A DNA stretch of 64,000 nucleotides from positions 160,890,817 to 160,954,816 of the forward strand of contig OZ020587.1 in NCBI GenBank assembly GCA_963971535.1, given 5' to 3'. The notes beneath the pieces are model-generated. The model did not search any database. It was not told the DNA's origin and worked only from the letters and a program-made list of their open reading frames with translations. This document shows, one piece after another, positions 23,158 through 32,272 of the stretch (the stretch's first letter is position 1; each line of letters opens with the position of its first letter). The DNA comes from Notolepis coatsorum (taxonomy: Eukaryota > Chordata > Actinopteri > Aulopiformes > Paralepididae). Both the position numbers and the translations under genes were made by a program.

Positions 23158-23199
23158 TCTCTAAGGATACCAACTGAGATTAGCTTCTGAGAACCAGGG

Positions 23200-23225
23200 G
23201 TGTAAAGTACTTGAGTAATTGTATT
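23200..23225 (+). repeat. hAT-like terminus CAGGGGTGTAAAGTACTTGA
   Basis: This matches the 5' end of a widespread fish non-autonomous hAT family. A plausible partner terminus, in the opposite sense (TACTTTTACACCCCAG), lies at about 26379-26394, beyond the solo LTR. No 8-bp target duplication is visible. Confidence 0.45.
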
Positions 23226-23747
23226 TCTAATTCAAATGTCATACTTTTTACTCCTTACATTTAAAATGCAGACCTACAAAGTACAAAGCACAAATCTCAC
23301 AGGTCCAACCATTTTAATTAGTATATCCTAATTGTTTATCTGGCCAAACTAACATTAACGTTCTTACCCCTGTGACCGCAGGTAAACAGCCAATCAAATC
23401 CCCATCAATGGAAAATGAACCCCCCCATACCCATACTGTCCATGTGCAACACTAGAAAATGGCTCACCTCTTCAACTAACACACCTGGTGCAATGTATAG
23501 CCAAAATGAACCCTTGGCCCATGATGGAATGAGTTTGAGACCCCTGGTCTATCCCTTTAAAAAAAAAAAAAATCAGTCAGCTACTATGGCTTTTATATAC
23601 TATATCTGTACTGTACTTGTGCTGTATAATGACAATACATTTGAATCCAATCTAATATATAAACAGGAATATATGCAGGAATATCTGCAGATATAGATAA
23701 ATATATACATGCAATACACAGCATCACTGTACATGGCCATCACACAG

Positions 23748-24090
23748 TATTCTATGGGTAATGATTTCTTCAAATTTCTTTGTTGACAAAATCCTGTCTC
23801 TTCGGTCTGCACCCCCTCTTGCTGCCCCCGACCCCTCGGTTCCACCTGTGTGCCCAGCTGTTCTTGAGGAGTTTAAACCCATATCCTTGTCCTCACTATC
23901 TGATGTTGTTCGTGAGTTGCGGCCCAACAACTGCCTCTCTTTGTCAGTGTTCCCTCTCGCCTTTTTAAAAGAGGTTTTTGATTTTAAGTCAGTTGGCTCT
24001 TCTATTCTTGTTTTGGTGCATGCTTGTTTTAGTTCAGGAATTCTTCCAACTTCTTTTAAACACGCTATAGTACAGCCGCTAATTCTGGTG
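23748..24090 (+). pseudogene. L2-like reverse-transcriptase fragment (empty-site paralogue)
   Basis: Encodes SNFFVDKILSLRSAPPLAAP, PAVLEEFKPISLSSLSDVVR, then FSSGILPTSFKHAIVQPL before losing homology. Same limits as the copy at 11916-12490 but without the SINE, showing that the truncation predates the duplication. Confidence 0.7.
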
Positions 24091-24325
24091 ATAGCTACCT
24101 CATATTAATTCTGGTGATAGTTACCTCATATTACTTCTGGTGATACTACCTCATATTCATTCTGGGGATAACTATCACCATAATGATGCTGGTACTAATC
24201 ATACTGCTTAGTATAAGTACATGGGGTTCCTGTTAAATATACTGCTTAGTATAAGTACATGGGGTTCCTGTTGAGTATACTGCTTAGTATAAGTACATGG
24301 GGTTACTATTAAATATACGGCAAAC
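24085..24325 (+). repeat. Short tandem repeats (~26 bp and ~38 bp units)
   Basis: Same units as at 12488-12670. The TACTGCTTAGTATAAGTACA unit is present three times here. Confidence 0.7.
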
Positions 24326-24363
24326 TGTATTTTAGGACCCGTTCTTGCTTATTTTCAAGCCCC

Positions 24364-24515
24364 CTTCTCTGAACTGAACAACTACATGATGCCTCTCATG
24401 TATGAGTTTTCCTGTGTTTCTTCAGATCCCTTTTATGACTGAACCCTTTCCCACAAACTGAACAACAAAATAGTTTCTCTCCTGTATGAGCTATCATGTG
24501 TGTCTTCAGATCTCC
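24364..24515 (-). pseudogene. C2H2 zinc-finger relic, second copy
   Basis: On the minus strand: [10 protein letters not shown], then [21 protein letters not shown] followed by T-stop-E. The stop is shared with the copy at 12711-12860, so the finger was already dead before the segment was duplicated. Confidence 0.7.
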
Positions 24516-25081
24516 CTATGTAGAATTGTATTGGCGCACACACAAAGCATGATAATAAAGGTGCAATCTTGTGGGATAAATTTAAAAATCAACCCAAAAC
24601 CAGCAGCATAATCACTGATTATCACACAAGGACCTTTTGACTTCTACTCAGAAGTGTGTCCTACTAGTTATGCTATACTGGCCAGTATGACCCACTGCCA
24701 TAGTGTCTTCATACCTGTACCACTGCACATGTTAATACTATACTCTGTACATACATCTGACCAGCACCACCACTGTATATTTCCTAACCAGCCCAATCAC
24801 CTGTACATTGTATATTACTACTGCACTTTACTATTACATCTACACTCTGTTTGCCACATTTATTCCCACCGTACTGTATTTGTGCTGTATAATGACAACA
24901 CATTTGACTCTAATCTAATATCACCAACCTACACCCAGGTTTCCCCTTCTGTTAGACTTCGTCATAGTACTGAGACTGCTCTTTTTAAAAATGTCCAATG
25001 ACATTATTTTAACTGTGGACTCTGGGTGTGATGCCATTATGGTAACATTGTATTTTGACCGCTTTCTCAGATTTTGAGACG

Positions 25082-26352
25082 GTACCTGTTGTGAAGGGCC
25101 AGATTAAAGCTGAGAATCTACGTTTATTGTTTTATATACCTTGTATATTATTTATATATACAAGTTATATCCCTTTAAGCCTGCGTTTGAATCCTAGTAA
25201 TATTCACTTTCCTCATTGGATAACGCTCTCGGCGCCAGACGGCGCGCCCCTAAAGTCAGGTTCAAAGGCGAGCCTGGGCATGTTGGAGCATGCCTGGAGC
25301 CGGCGCATTGATTCGAGACGAGAACTGAGGTTTGGCACTAGAAAGCCACTTAAGTATATATATCGTGGCAGGTGCGAACAGCAGCAGTTCGGCGTTCGGT
25401 AAAAACAGTGAAGTGCAAGCAGTTCGTCTAAACAGAGTGTTGTGAACCACGTGCGAAGTGAATAGTAAAAGTGTCAGAGTTAATGCAGTAACGTCAAGTT
25501 CGACTTAGCTTAATGTGAAGTAAAGAGTCGTTATTTAGTGTGAATCGTGTCAACAGCAGTTCGTTCGTTTAGTAGCTAGTGGAACCTTAGCCAGTGTGCG
25601 TGGACTAAATACATTGGTGCCAGTACACGAGGAGGGCCTAGTCGTGGAACCTACTGGACATGTGCATATTGGAACCTACGGCGGCGATTGCAGAACCAGT
25701 ATTGGTTGGATTATAGTGATTGTGGAACGTACTACCCTTGGAGAAGAGCCTCGTTAATACCCACTGTCGTTTGGATTTAACCACCTTGAAGATTTACCTC
25801 GGGCTAGCTTCGTGGACCGAAGCTAGCTGGCTATCGTCATTGCTATCGGGCAATTGGATTACAGTTATTGCTTTGTTGCTGAGCCTTTGGATTACAAGGA
25901 CTGGATTCCGTACGAGAACCCCCTTTCTTCAATTGAACAGACTGAGTATCCGAACATTCTTCTTTCCTCCAGAGCTTACATCTCTGGGAGGATAACCCCC
26001 CTGTCTCCAGCGGTACCAGCGTTTCCCCCTATCTTGCCATCCTACGCCAGGCGGCGTTTAGTCTAGTTCCCCATCGTAGGAATTATTCATTCCAACTGAC
26101 GTTTGCTACTGACTGACTTTATTCATATTCTTCGCCATACAAGCGCGACCTTAATTCCCATCTCTGTACAATTTGCTGCATAACAATAAATATTCTAAAT
26201 GATATTTCTTTGTCACCGTGCCGTATTATTCTGAGTGTCTGCCATAATTAACTGTACTTTCTGGCAAGTAATAATAATGATAACTAGCAGTGGTTTAATC
26301 TATCACAATCTTTAATACAGTCAGGGTTTTGTAACCCCTCAGTTACAGTACC
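25082..26352 (+). mobile_element. BEL/Pao solo LTR with 5-bp target-site duplication
   Basis: The LTR proper is 25087-26347 (1261 bp), starting TGTTGTGAAGG and ending CAGTTACA, homologous to the 3' LTR at 597-1886 but clearly diverged. GTACC flanks it on both sides (25082-25086 and 26348-26352). No internal region is present, so the element was reduced by LTR-LTR recombination. TATA-like ACTTAAGTATATATA (near 25348-25362) and AATAAA (near 26184) are retained. Confidence 0.9.
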
Positions 26353-26392
26353 CATACTTTCACTTAAGTATAATTTCTGGGTACTTTTACAC

Positions 26393-26495
26393 CCCAGGTA
26401 GGATAGTTCTATGAATTGATCACAGACATGTAGGATAGTTCTATGTATTGATAACAGACATGTAGGATAGTTATATGTATTGATCACAGACATAA
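26393..26495 (+). repeat. 33-bp tandem repeat, three copies
   Basis: Unit built on TAGGATAGTTCTATGTATTG followed by ATCACAGACATG. Three units with a few substitutions, lying between the solo BEL LTR and the next LTR element. Confidence 0.8.
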
Positions 26496-26550
26496 GTGTT
26501 AATTTATGTAAAGAGAAATGTCCATCGTCACTAATTTCTGGGTACTTTCT

Positions 26551-27216
26551 TGTCAGGATCCTAGGCCCGGTCCTGGCTGGACTGGGCAGGATGGTAACAT
26601 TGGGCAGTACCCTACACCTAACTTTGGGCAATGCCCTCTATCTGACATTGGCCCTCGGCCTGACATTGGCGCCCTACCACCCTCTAGTGGTGACAAACAA
26701 TCGGTGCGCTCCAGTACTCTGGACATCCTGACTACTGTGATAACTATAATTAATAGTATGATTAATGTGGTGTCATGGTGTGTACTGTTGTTGTCTTTCC
26801 CTTCCCTGGTGTGATGTCATGCACTGTTTTGGGTTGTTAGGAGTTGCTTTTGTGTTTAGTTGTGTTTAGTTATTCTTTGCTTATTGTCTAGGTGTTGGTT
26901 GTGATTCGGTGTTGGCCAGATGTTCTTAATTGTTAATTAGTCGGGGTATTTAGGTGTCTGTCTGTCTCCCCTTCGTTGTGGCGACATTCCTCCAGTTACC
27001 CCCTGTTCCTCCACGTCGTGTCGCACCGTTCTCCCTCTAGTAAGTCTTAGTGTTTGTTGTTTTGTATTGTGAAGTCTGTTATTTAGTTTCTGTATTTTCC
27101 CTGTATTGCACTGGATTCTACAGTAAACACCCTTCTCCAAGCTTCACTCCTTGCCTCTGCCTCCTCCATTCTTTCCCTTTCTGTATTATTGCATTCTACC
27201 TAACCCCATCGTGACA
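26551..27216 (+). repeat. 5' LTR of the sushi-type element
   Basis: TG...CA ends within a short inverted repeat (TGTCA...TGACA). A TATA-like GGTATTTAGG lies at 26945-26954, and the putative transcript start is about 26978. The probable R/U5 contains a T-rich tract. Compared with the 3' LTR I count three substitutions (near 26798, 26922 and 27148). Confidence 0.85.
26978..26989 (+). promoter_or_regulatory. Putative self-primer: 5' end of the element transcript
   Basis: GTGGCGACATTC here is perfectly complementary to GAATGTCGCCAC at 27217-27228, the first 12 bases after the LTR. In Tf1 and sushi-type elements the 5' end of the mRNA folds back onto the primer binding site, is cleaved and primes minus-strand synthesis in place of a tRNA. 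The location about 31 nt downstream of the TATA-like box fits a transcript start. Confidence 0.7.
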
Positions 27217-27228
27217 GAATGTCGCCAC
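27217..27228 (+). promoter_or_regulatory. Primer binding site (self-priming type), overlapping the ORF start
   Basis: Directly abuts the LTR end and lacks the TGG start expected of a tRNA-complementary site. Its 12 bases pair fully with 26978-26989. The ATG of the long ORF (27219) lies inside it. Confidence 0.7.
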
Positions 27229-29750
27229 CAACATTAACGAATGCAGCAGGAAAGGCAAGCGATACCATCACCGTTGTCCTGGCCCTGATGGCCGGTGACA
27301 TAAAGAGTTACTCACTGGCCAAATGGGGGTTCCTACTCCGGAAGATCGACCAGGTCGCCACTGAGAACCCGACACTGCAGACGGCGATGTGGGAGATGGC
27401 TGAACATATTGCGGTCCTCATGGAGAAGCATAAGCCGAAGGCTAGTGTAGCTAGCCTGCCGACTGTTCTCAGGCTTACGGTCAGCCTAGATCCTCCCACA
27501 GCCGCTGAGGTTGCTCGGATGTCCATCGCCGGTCGGACGTCCACAGCTAACCTAGCTCCGCCGGTTAGCTTAGTGTCAAGAGCTAACCAGCCTCTCCCAG
27601 CTAACCTAGCTCTGCCCGTTAGCTTCATGCCAATAGCTAACCAGCCACTCTCAGCTAACCTAGCTCCGCCCGTTAGCTTCGTGCCAATTGCTGACCGGCT
27701 GTTCCCCGTTAGCACAGCTCCTCCTGTTAGCTCCGCCACTATAGATGGCCAGACGTCCCCAGTTGGTACAGCTCTACCCGTTAGCTCCGCTCATACAGCT
27801 AACCAGACGTCCACAGCTAACATAGCTCCGCCGGTTAGCTTAGTGTCAAGAGCTAACCAGCCACTCCCAGCTAACCTAGCTCCGCCCGTTAGCTTCATGC
27901 CATTAGCTAACCAGCCACTCCCAGCTAACCTAGCTCCGCCCGTTAGCTTCGTGCCAATTGCTGACCGGCTGTTCCCCGTTAGCACAGCTCCTCCTGTTAG
28001 CTCCGCCACTATAGATGGCCAGACGTCCCCAGTTGGTACAGCTCTACCCGTTAGCTCCGCTCATACAGCTAACCAGACGTCCACAGCTAACATAGCTCCG
28101 CCGGTTAGCTTAGTGTCAAGAGCTAACCAGCCACTCCCAGCTAACCTAGCTCCGCCCGTTAGCTCCGTTTCAATAGCTAACCGGCCGTTTCAAGCTAGCA
28201 CAGTCTCCACTGCCAGACTAGGCTCCAGGTTCAGGGTGAGCCTAGTATCTGAGACAGACCAGATGTCTCCAGCTAGCACAGTCTCCACTGCCAGACTAGG
28301 CTCCAGGTTCAGGGTGAGCCTAGTACCGGAGACGGACCAGATGTCCCAAGCTAGCCAGGCATCCCCAGCTAACATAGCTCCGCCCGTTAGCCCCGTCCCA
28401 ATAGCTAACCGGCCGTCCCCAGTTAGCACAACCCCGCCTGTTAGCCCCGCTACAGTAGCTAACCAGACGCCCACTGCCAACCTAGGCTCCAGGTTCAGGG
28501 TGAGCCTGGTAGCGGAGACAGACCAGATGTCTCCAGCTAGCACAGTCTCCACTGCCAGACTAGGCTCCAGGTTCAGGGTGAGCCTAGTACCTGAGACGGA
28601 CCAGATGTCCCAAGCTAGCCAGGCATTTTCAGCTAGCGCAGTTCCCACAGTGAGTCCAGGGCCCACAGTTAGCCTAGCCCCCGAGGCTAGTATGGCTAGT
28701 AAGGCCTCCACAGCTGGTCCAGCTTCCACGCCCAGTCCAGCCTCAGCTCTGGGTCCTGGCTCCTCATCCCCGGATCCTACACCACGCCTCGCCGCCGAGA
28801 CCGATCCGGTCTCCACGCCCTGCCCGGCCTCTCCACCTGGTCCGGCTGCCGTGCCGGCTCCCGGCTCTTCGACGGATCCTGGCTCCCCGTCTGGTCTAGC
28901 TCTGCGCCGTGATCGGCGTCCTGGTCCTCGCCGTGGTCTCCGCCGGGGTCTTCGCCGTGGTCTTCGCCGGGGCCTGCGTGGGATCCTGCTCCGGGGGTCG
29001 TCGCCGCCGCACCTCCATTCCGGCTCTCCTGAACCGGTCCCTAGTCCGGCGGCTGGAGGGCCTCTCGTCCGGGATCCGGCTCCAGGGTCCAGCTCCCCTT
29101 CCCGGGCTTCTACACCTGTGCCCACCCCCCCTCGTCGGGCCTCGCTTCCCAGGTCCAGCCCTCCTCGTCGGGCCTCGGTTCTCAGGTTCTGCCCCCCTCC
29201 CCGGGTCTCGGTGCCCATCCCCACCCCCCCTCGTCGGACCTCTGTTCCCAGGTCCAGTCCTCCTCCCCGGGCCTCTGTTCCCATCCCCACCCCCCCTCTC
29301 CGGGCATCTGCGCCCGTTTTCTACCCCCCTGGCTGCTATGCCCCTCCTGGGTTTTTCGTTCAGCCTCCTGGTCCCTCGTCTTCGGGTCCTCTCCCTGGTT
29401 CCTCTCCGGGGTTCCGGCTTCCTCCCTCACCTGCTTATGGACGTTGTTTTCGGGTGTCTGGAAGCCACCCGTTGAGGGGGGGGTACTGTCAGGATCCTAG
29501 GCCCGGTCCTGGCTGGACTGGGCAGGATGGTAACATTGGGCAGTACCCTACACCTAACTTTGGGCAATGCCCTCTATCTGACATTGGCCCTCGGCCTGAC
29601 ATTGGCGCCCTACCACCCTCTAGTGGTGACAAACAATCGGTGCGCTCCAGTACTCTGGACATCCTGACTACTGTGATAACTATAATTAATAGTATGATTA
29701 ATGTGGTGTCATGGTGTGTACTGTTGTTGTCTTTCCTTTCCCTGGTGTGA
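27219..29750 (+). CDS. 843-aa repetitive Ala/Pro/Ser-rich protein of the sushi-type element
   Basis: I do not recognise the protein. Residues 1-95 are non-repetitive and probably helical (SYSLAKWGFLLRKIDQVATE, MWEMAEHIAVLMEKHK). A 90-residue unit (TANLAPPVSLVSRANQPLPA and onward to TANQTS) occurs twice in tandem (27543-27812, 27813-28082) and partly a third time. Four copies of an LGSRFRVSLVxETDQMS unit follow (28200-28620), then a Pro/Ser region, an Arg-Gly run (GLRRGLRRGLRRGLRG, about 28925-28985) and repeats of PPRRASVPRSSP type (29110-29320). From residue 757 the frame enters the 3' LTR and ends with a hydrophobic segment (TIINSMINVVSWCVLLLSFL) before the stop. No gag zinc knuckle, protease or RT motif. 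The frame stays open for 2.5 kb despite many internal duplications, which argues that it is or was translated. The start is the ATG inside the primer site, as in sushi elements. Confidence 0.6.
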   Translation: MSPPTLTNAAGKASDTITVVLALMAGDIKSYSLAKWGFLLRKIDQVATENPTLQTAMWEMAEHIAVLMEKHKPKASVASLPTVLRLTVSLDPPTAAEVARMSIAGRTSTANLAPPVSLVSRANQPLPANLALPVSFMPIANQPLSANLAPPVSFVPIADRLFPVSTAPPVSSATIDGQTSPVGTALPVSSAHTANQTSTANIAPPVSLVSRANQPLPANLAPPVSFMPLANQPLPANLAPPVSFVPIADRLFPVSTAPPVSSATIDGQTSPVGTALPVSSAHTANQTSTANIAPPVSLVSRANQPLPANLAPPVSSVSIANRPFQASTVSTARLGSRFRVSLVSETDQMSPASTVSTARLGSRFRVSLVPETDQMSQASQASPANIAPPVSPVPIANRPSPVSTTPPVSPATVANQTPTANLGSRFRVSLVAETDQMSPASTVSTARLGSRFRVSLVPETDQMSQASQAFSASAVPTVSPGPTVSLAPEASMASKASTAGPASTPSPASALGPGSSSPDPTPRLAAETDPVSTPCPASPPGPAAVPAPGSSTDPGSPSGLALRRDRRPGPRRGLRRGLRRGLRRGLRGILLRGSSPPHLHSGSPEPVPSPAAGGPLVRDPAPGSSSPSRASTPVPTPPRRASLPRSSPPRRASVLRFCPPPRVSVPIPTPPRRTSVPRSSPPPRASVPIPTPPLRASAPVFYPPGCYAPPGFFVQPPGPSSSGPLPGSSPGFRLPPSPAYGRCFRVSGSHPLRGGYCQDPRPGPGWTGQDGNIGQYPTPNFGQCPLSDIGPRPDIGALPPSSGDKQSVRSSTLDILTTVITIINSMINVVSWCVLLLSFLSLV
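29471..29486 (+). other. Polypurine tract of the sushi-type element
   Basis: GTTGAGGGGGGGGTAC directly before the 3' LTR. The G-run preceded by GA is the usual plus-strand primer form in vertebrate sushi-type elements. Confidence 0.75.
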
Positions 29751-30152
29751 TGTCATGCACTGTTTTGGGTTGTTAGGAGTTGCTTTTGTGTTTAGTTGTG
29801 TTTAGTTATTCTTTGCTTATTGTCTAGGTGTTGGTTGTGATTCGGTGTTGGCCAGGTGTTCTTAATTGTTAATTAGTCGGGGTATTTAGGTGTCTGTCTG
29901 TCTCCCCTTCGTTGTGGCGACATTCCTCCAGTTACCCCCTGTTCCTCCACGTCGTGTCGCACCGTTCTCCCTCTAGTAAGTCTTAGTGTTTGTTGTTTTG
30001 TATTGTGAAGTCTGTTATTTAGTTTCTGTATTTTCCCTGTATTGCACTGGATTCTACAGTAAACACCCTTCTCCAAGCTTCACTCCTCGCCTCTGCCTCC
30101 TCCATTCTTTCCCTTTCTGTATTATTGCATTCTACCTAACCCCATCGTGACA
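29487..30152 (+). repeat. 3' LTR of the sushi-type element
   Basis: Same length and ends as the 5' LTR. Its first 264 bases are the 3' end of the 843-codon ORF. Confidence 0.9.
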
Positions 30153-30447
30153 CTTTCTTACACCCCCACTAAGAACTCCCATTGAAATATTGATGAGTAT
30201 TTTGGTGGCCGGTACAATGTGATGATGAGCAAAGACAGTCCAGCTTTTTAGTTCAATAACAAGATACTAAAATGATGTAAATTCACCCATGTCAATGTCA
30301 TCGCATACAAACGATGCAGATAAAATAGCTAGAATTGTTTATCCCTTTTCATAGCGTGCATGCATGTAAACATGTGTGTGTGTGTGTCATATACTCTGCC
30401 TGCTACATCATGTCCTCCGGTCGATGCCTCCCTGCAGTGCCGTCCAG

Positions 30448-31071
30448 TCAATGCGCTGATGGCTCCGTCCCGCCTTGCAACTCTGCCCTCCATTGCGCCT
30501 TTTTCCCCTCAAACTCCTCTTTATAGGCACAGTCCATATACCAATGACCGTCCTGGCCGCATACAAAACAAACACCAGCAGGTTTGCGCTGCCTCTTTCT
30601 CTTTCGCCTCGGGATGCTCTGCCCAACTGAGTAGTCCTTTGCAAGCTGTGAGACAGTTCTCACCAGGGCTAACTGTGATTGTCCGACTGTTTTTATCAGC
30701 GACAATTATGACCGCTCCATCAGCTGTTGAGCATGCAGACTCAGCTCCCCTAATTGCCTGGCCATTTCATCTGCTGCTATTGAGCCAGCCCCGTCCGTGG
30801 ACGTTGAAACAGGCCAGACCGTTGCGGATGGTGGTGGTGGTATACGAGGCCAATCTCCTCGCTTCGGAGTCGGTGGTCGTCTGCGAGGCAGTTGACGTGG
30901 TGGGACTGCCGGTGACACACACGGGAAAGCATCGAGGCCAGAGTCCACTGCAAGCCCCGGACACACCGCCGCGGGGGAAGAGAAAGAAAACAAAGTGTCA
31001 GATTCTTCCCTCACTCCCCTCTTCCACATACAGGCTGCTCCCTGCTCCTCTAAATTGCCCACATCCTCCAT
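30448..31071 (-). pseudogene. Gag-like ORF with CCHC zinc knuckle, one internal stop (gypsy-like element, copy B)
   Basis: On the minus strand the ORF starts at ATG 31071 and runs in one frame to 30448, broken only by a TAA at 30706-30708. Downstream of the stop comes a basic stretch (IPRRKRKRQRKPAG) and then CFVCGQDGHWYMDC, an exact C-x2-C-x4-H-x4-C zinc knuckle as in retroviral and Ty3/gypsy nucleocapsids, which bind genomic RNA. Upstream is a Pro/Arg-rich segment and ARQLGELSLHAQQLMER. An in-frame stop lies two codons before the ATG. No protease or pol follows, since the element is truncated near 30190. Which gypsy family it belongs to is not clear. Confidence 0.6.
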
Positions 31072-32272
31072 TCTTTAACACGCTTCTTTTCTCTCAACAG
31101 ACAAAAACAAAATAAAATAAAATATGTGGTAAACAAAAAATGTTTTCCTCTAATCACTTGGGGGGGAACAAATCTCTATAGCAGCCTACACGCACAGACG
31201 CCCTTATCTTAGTTTCATCTAGAAACAACTGCAGTTTGACCAGATAAGGTGTTTAGAAACTAAGTCACACAAGAAAAACAACTGTCCTTTCTCTATGGCA
31301 TTCCCCACGCACGGTCACCTTCCCGCCTCCTTGTGAAAAAATCAATAAAACAGATATTAAACGCGCTTATTTCGGGACTGACCTAAGTAATTTAAAATGT
31401 CTCACGCACGGTCATCTTCCCGCCTCCTTGTGAGAGAAAATAAATAAAAACAGATCAGTGCCTAAAAGATATTAAAACCTAGCCCACGCCATAATTTCTG
31501 GACTATTGCATGACTATTGCAGTAATTTCCAACATACTCATAGTACACTTTGCACACGCCTATTATTTCGGATACAAATGTAATTCTCGCATTTACTTTC
31601 GGAACGTACCTTTAAATCCCAAGTGTTCAGAGGAAAACCGAGAGGGTAACACACAAAAAGAAAAACAATACCATGTTTTAGTGTTCGTCCCCACCTGGAC
31701 CCAGAGACTCAACAACTCTAACCCTACTATGTTCTAGTGTTAGACACCATCTAGACCCAGAAACTCAACAACTCTCCGCCCAAATCAAACTCCTGCACGC
31801 ATCCACACGGGAAAATCTGCCAGAGTTGACAAGACAGTCGGTAGACAGGGGTCCTCTCTCTCCTGTCCTTTTCACAGAGATTTTGAGGCGAGGGAAAATA
31901 GCACTCCCCCGGATTGCTCGTCGACAATGCACCACTCTGTGTCATTCGCTGTCTGGTCAATCTAGACACCCTAATCTAATTGTAACATAACTACTTATAG
32001 ATACAAAAACGCTTTAAACAGAATGTCAACAGCTCACTGAATATTCCCCACGCGTTCCCAAGGTTCAAGCCGGAGGTGACAGCCAAACGGACGGCGCAGC
32101 CGGTCCTCTCCCCCCCCCAGTGCGCGGAGGTCGAGACAGGGCAGCGCTTCCCTGGAATCCCAAGACTCACCCTGTCTGCAGAGTCCGTCCCGCGGCCACC
32201 TCGACACCCATCGCTTTAAAATCTAATAAAACTAGTTAAAAAAATATCCCATAAACATCACTCGTCACCATC
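31072..32272 (-). other. Leader of the gypsy-like element, copy B
   Basis: Paralogous to about 13480-14350 (shared AGTTTCATCTAGAAACAACT, TCGGATACAAATGTAATTCT and CCACGCGTTCCCAAGGTTCA). On the minus strand, sequence next to the LTR (32262-32272) reads GATGGTGACGAG, the primer-binding-site position. No ORF recognised. Confidence 0.5.

Larger units (their letters stand above)
26551..30152 (+). mobile_element. Non-autonomous Tf1/sushi-type LTR retrotransposon carrying a repetitive ORF
   Basis: Two direct LTRs (26551-27216 and 29487-30152, each 666 bp, both starting TGTCAGGATCC and ending ATCGTGACA) bound a 2270 bp interior. CTTTCT lies on both flanks (26545-26550, 30153-30158) and is the likely target duplication. 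By eye the LTRs differ at three positions, so the insertion is recent. The interior has a self-priming type primer site, one long ORF and a G-rich polypurine tract, but no protease, RT, RNase H, integrase or chromodomain motif. The LTR and polypurine style match vertebrate sushi elements. It would need an autonomous relative in trans. Confidence 0.85.

Noticed and set aside
28190-29290. 366-codon minus-strand ORF rich in Gly/Arg
   Set aside because: Complement of the GC-rich repetitive plus-strand ORF; the plus frame has the element's start context and longer extent.
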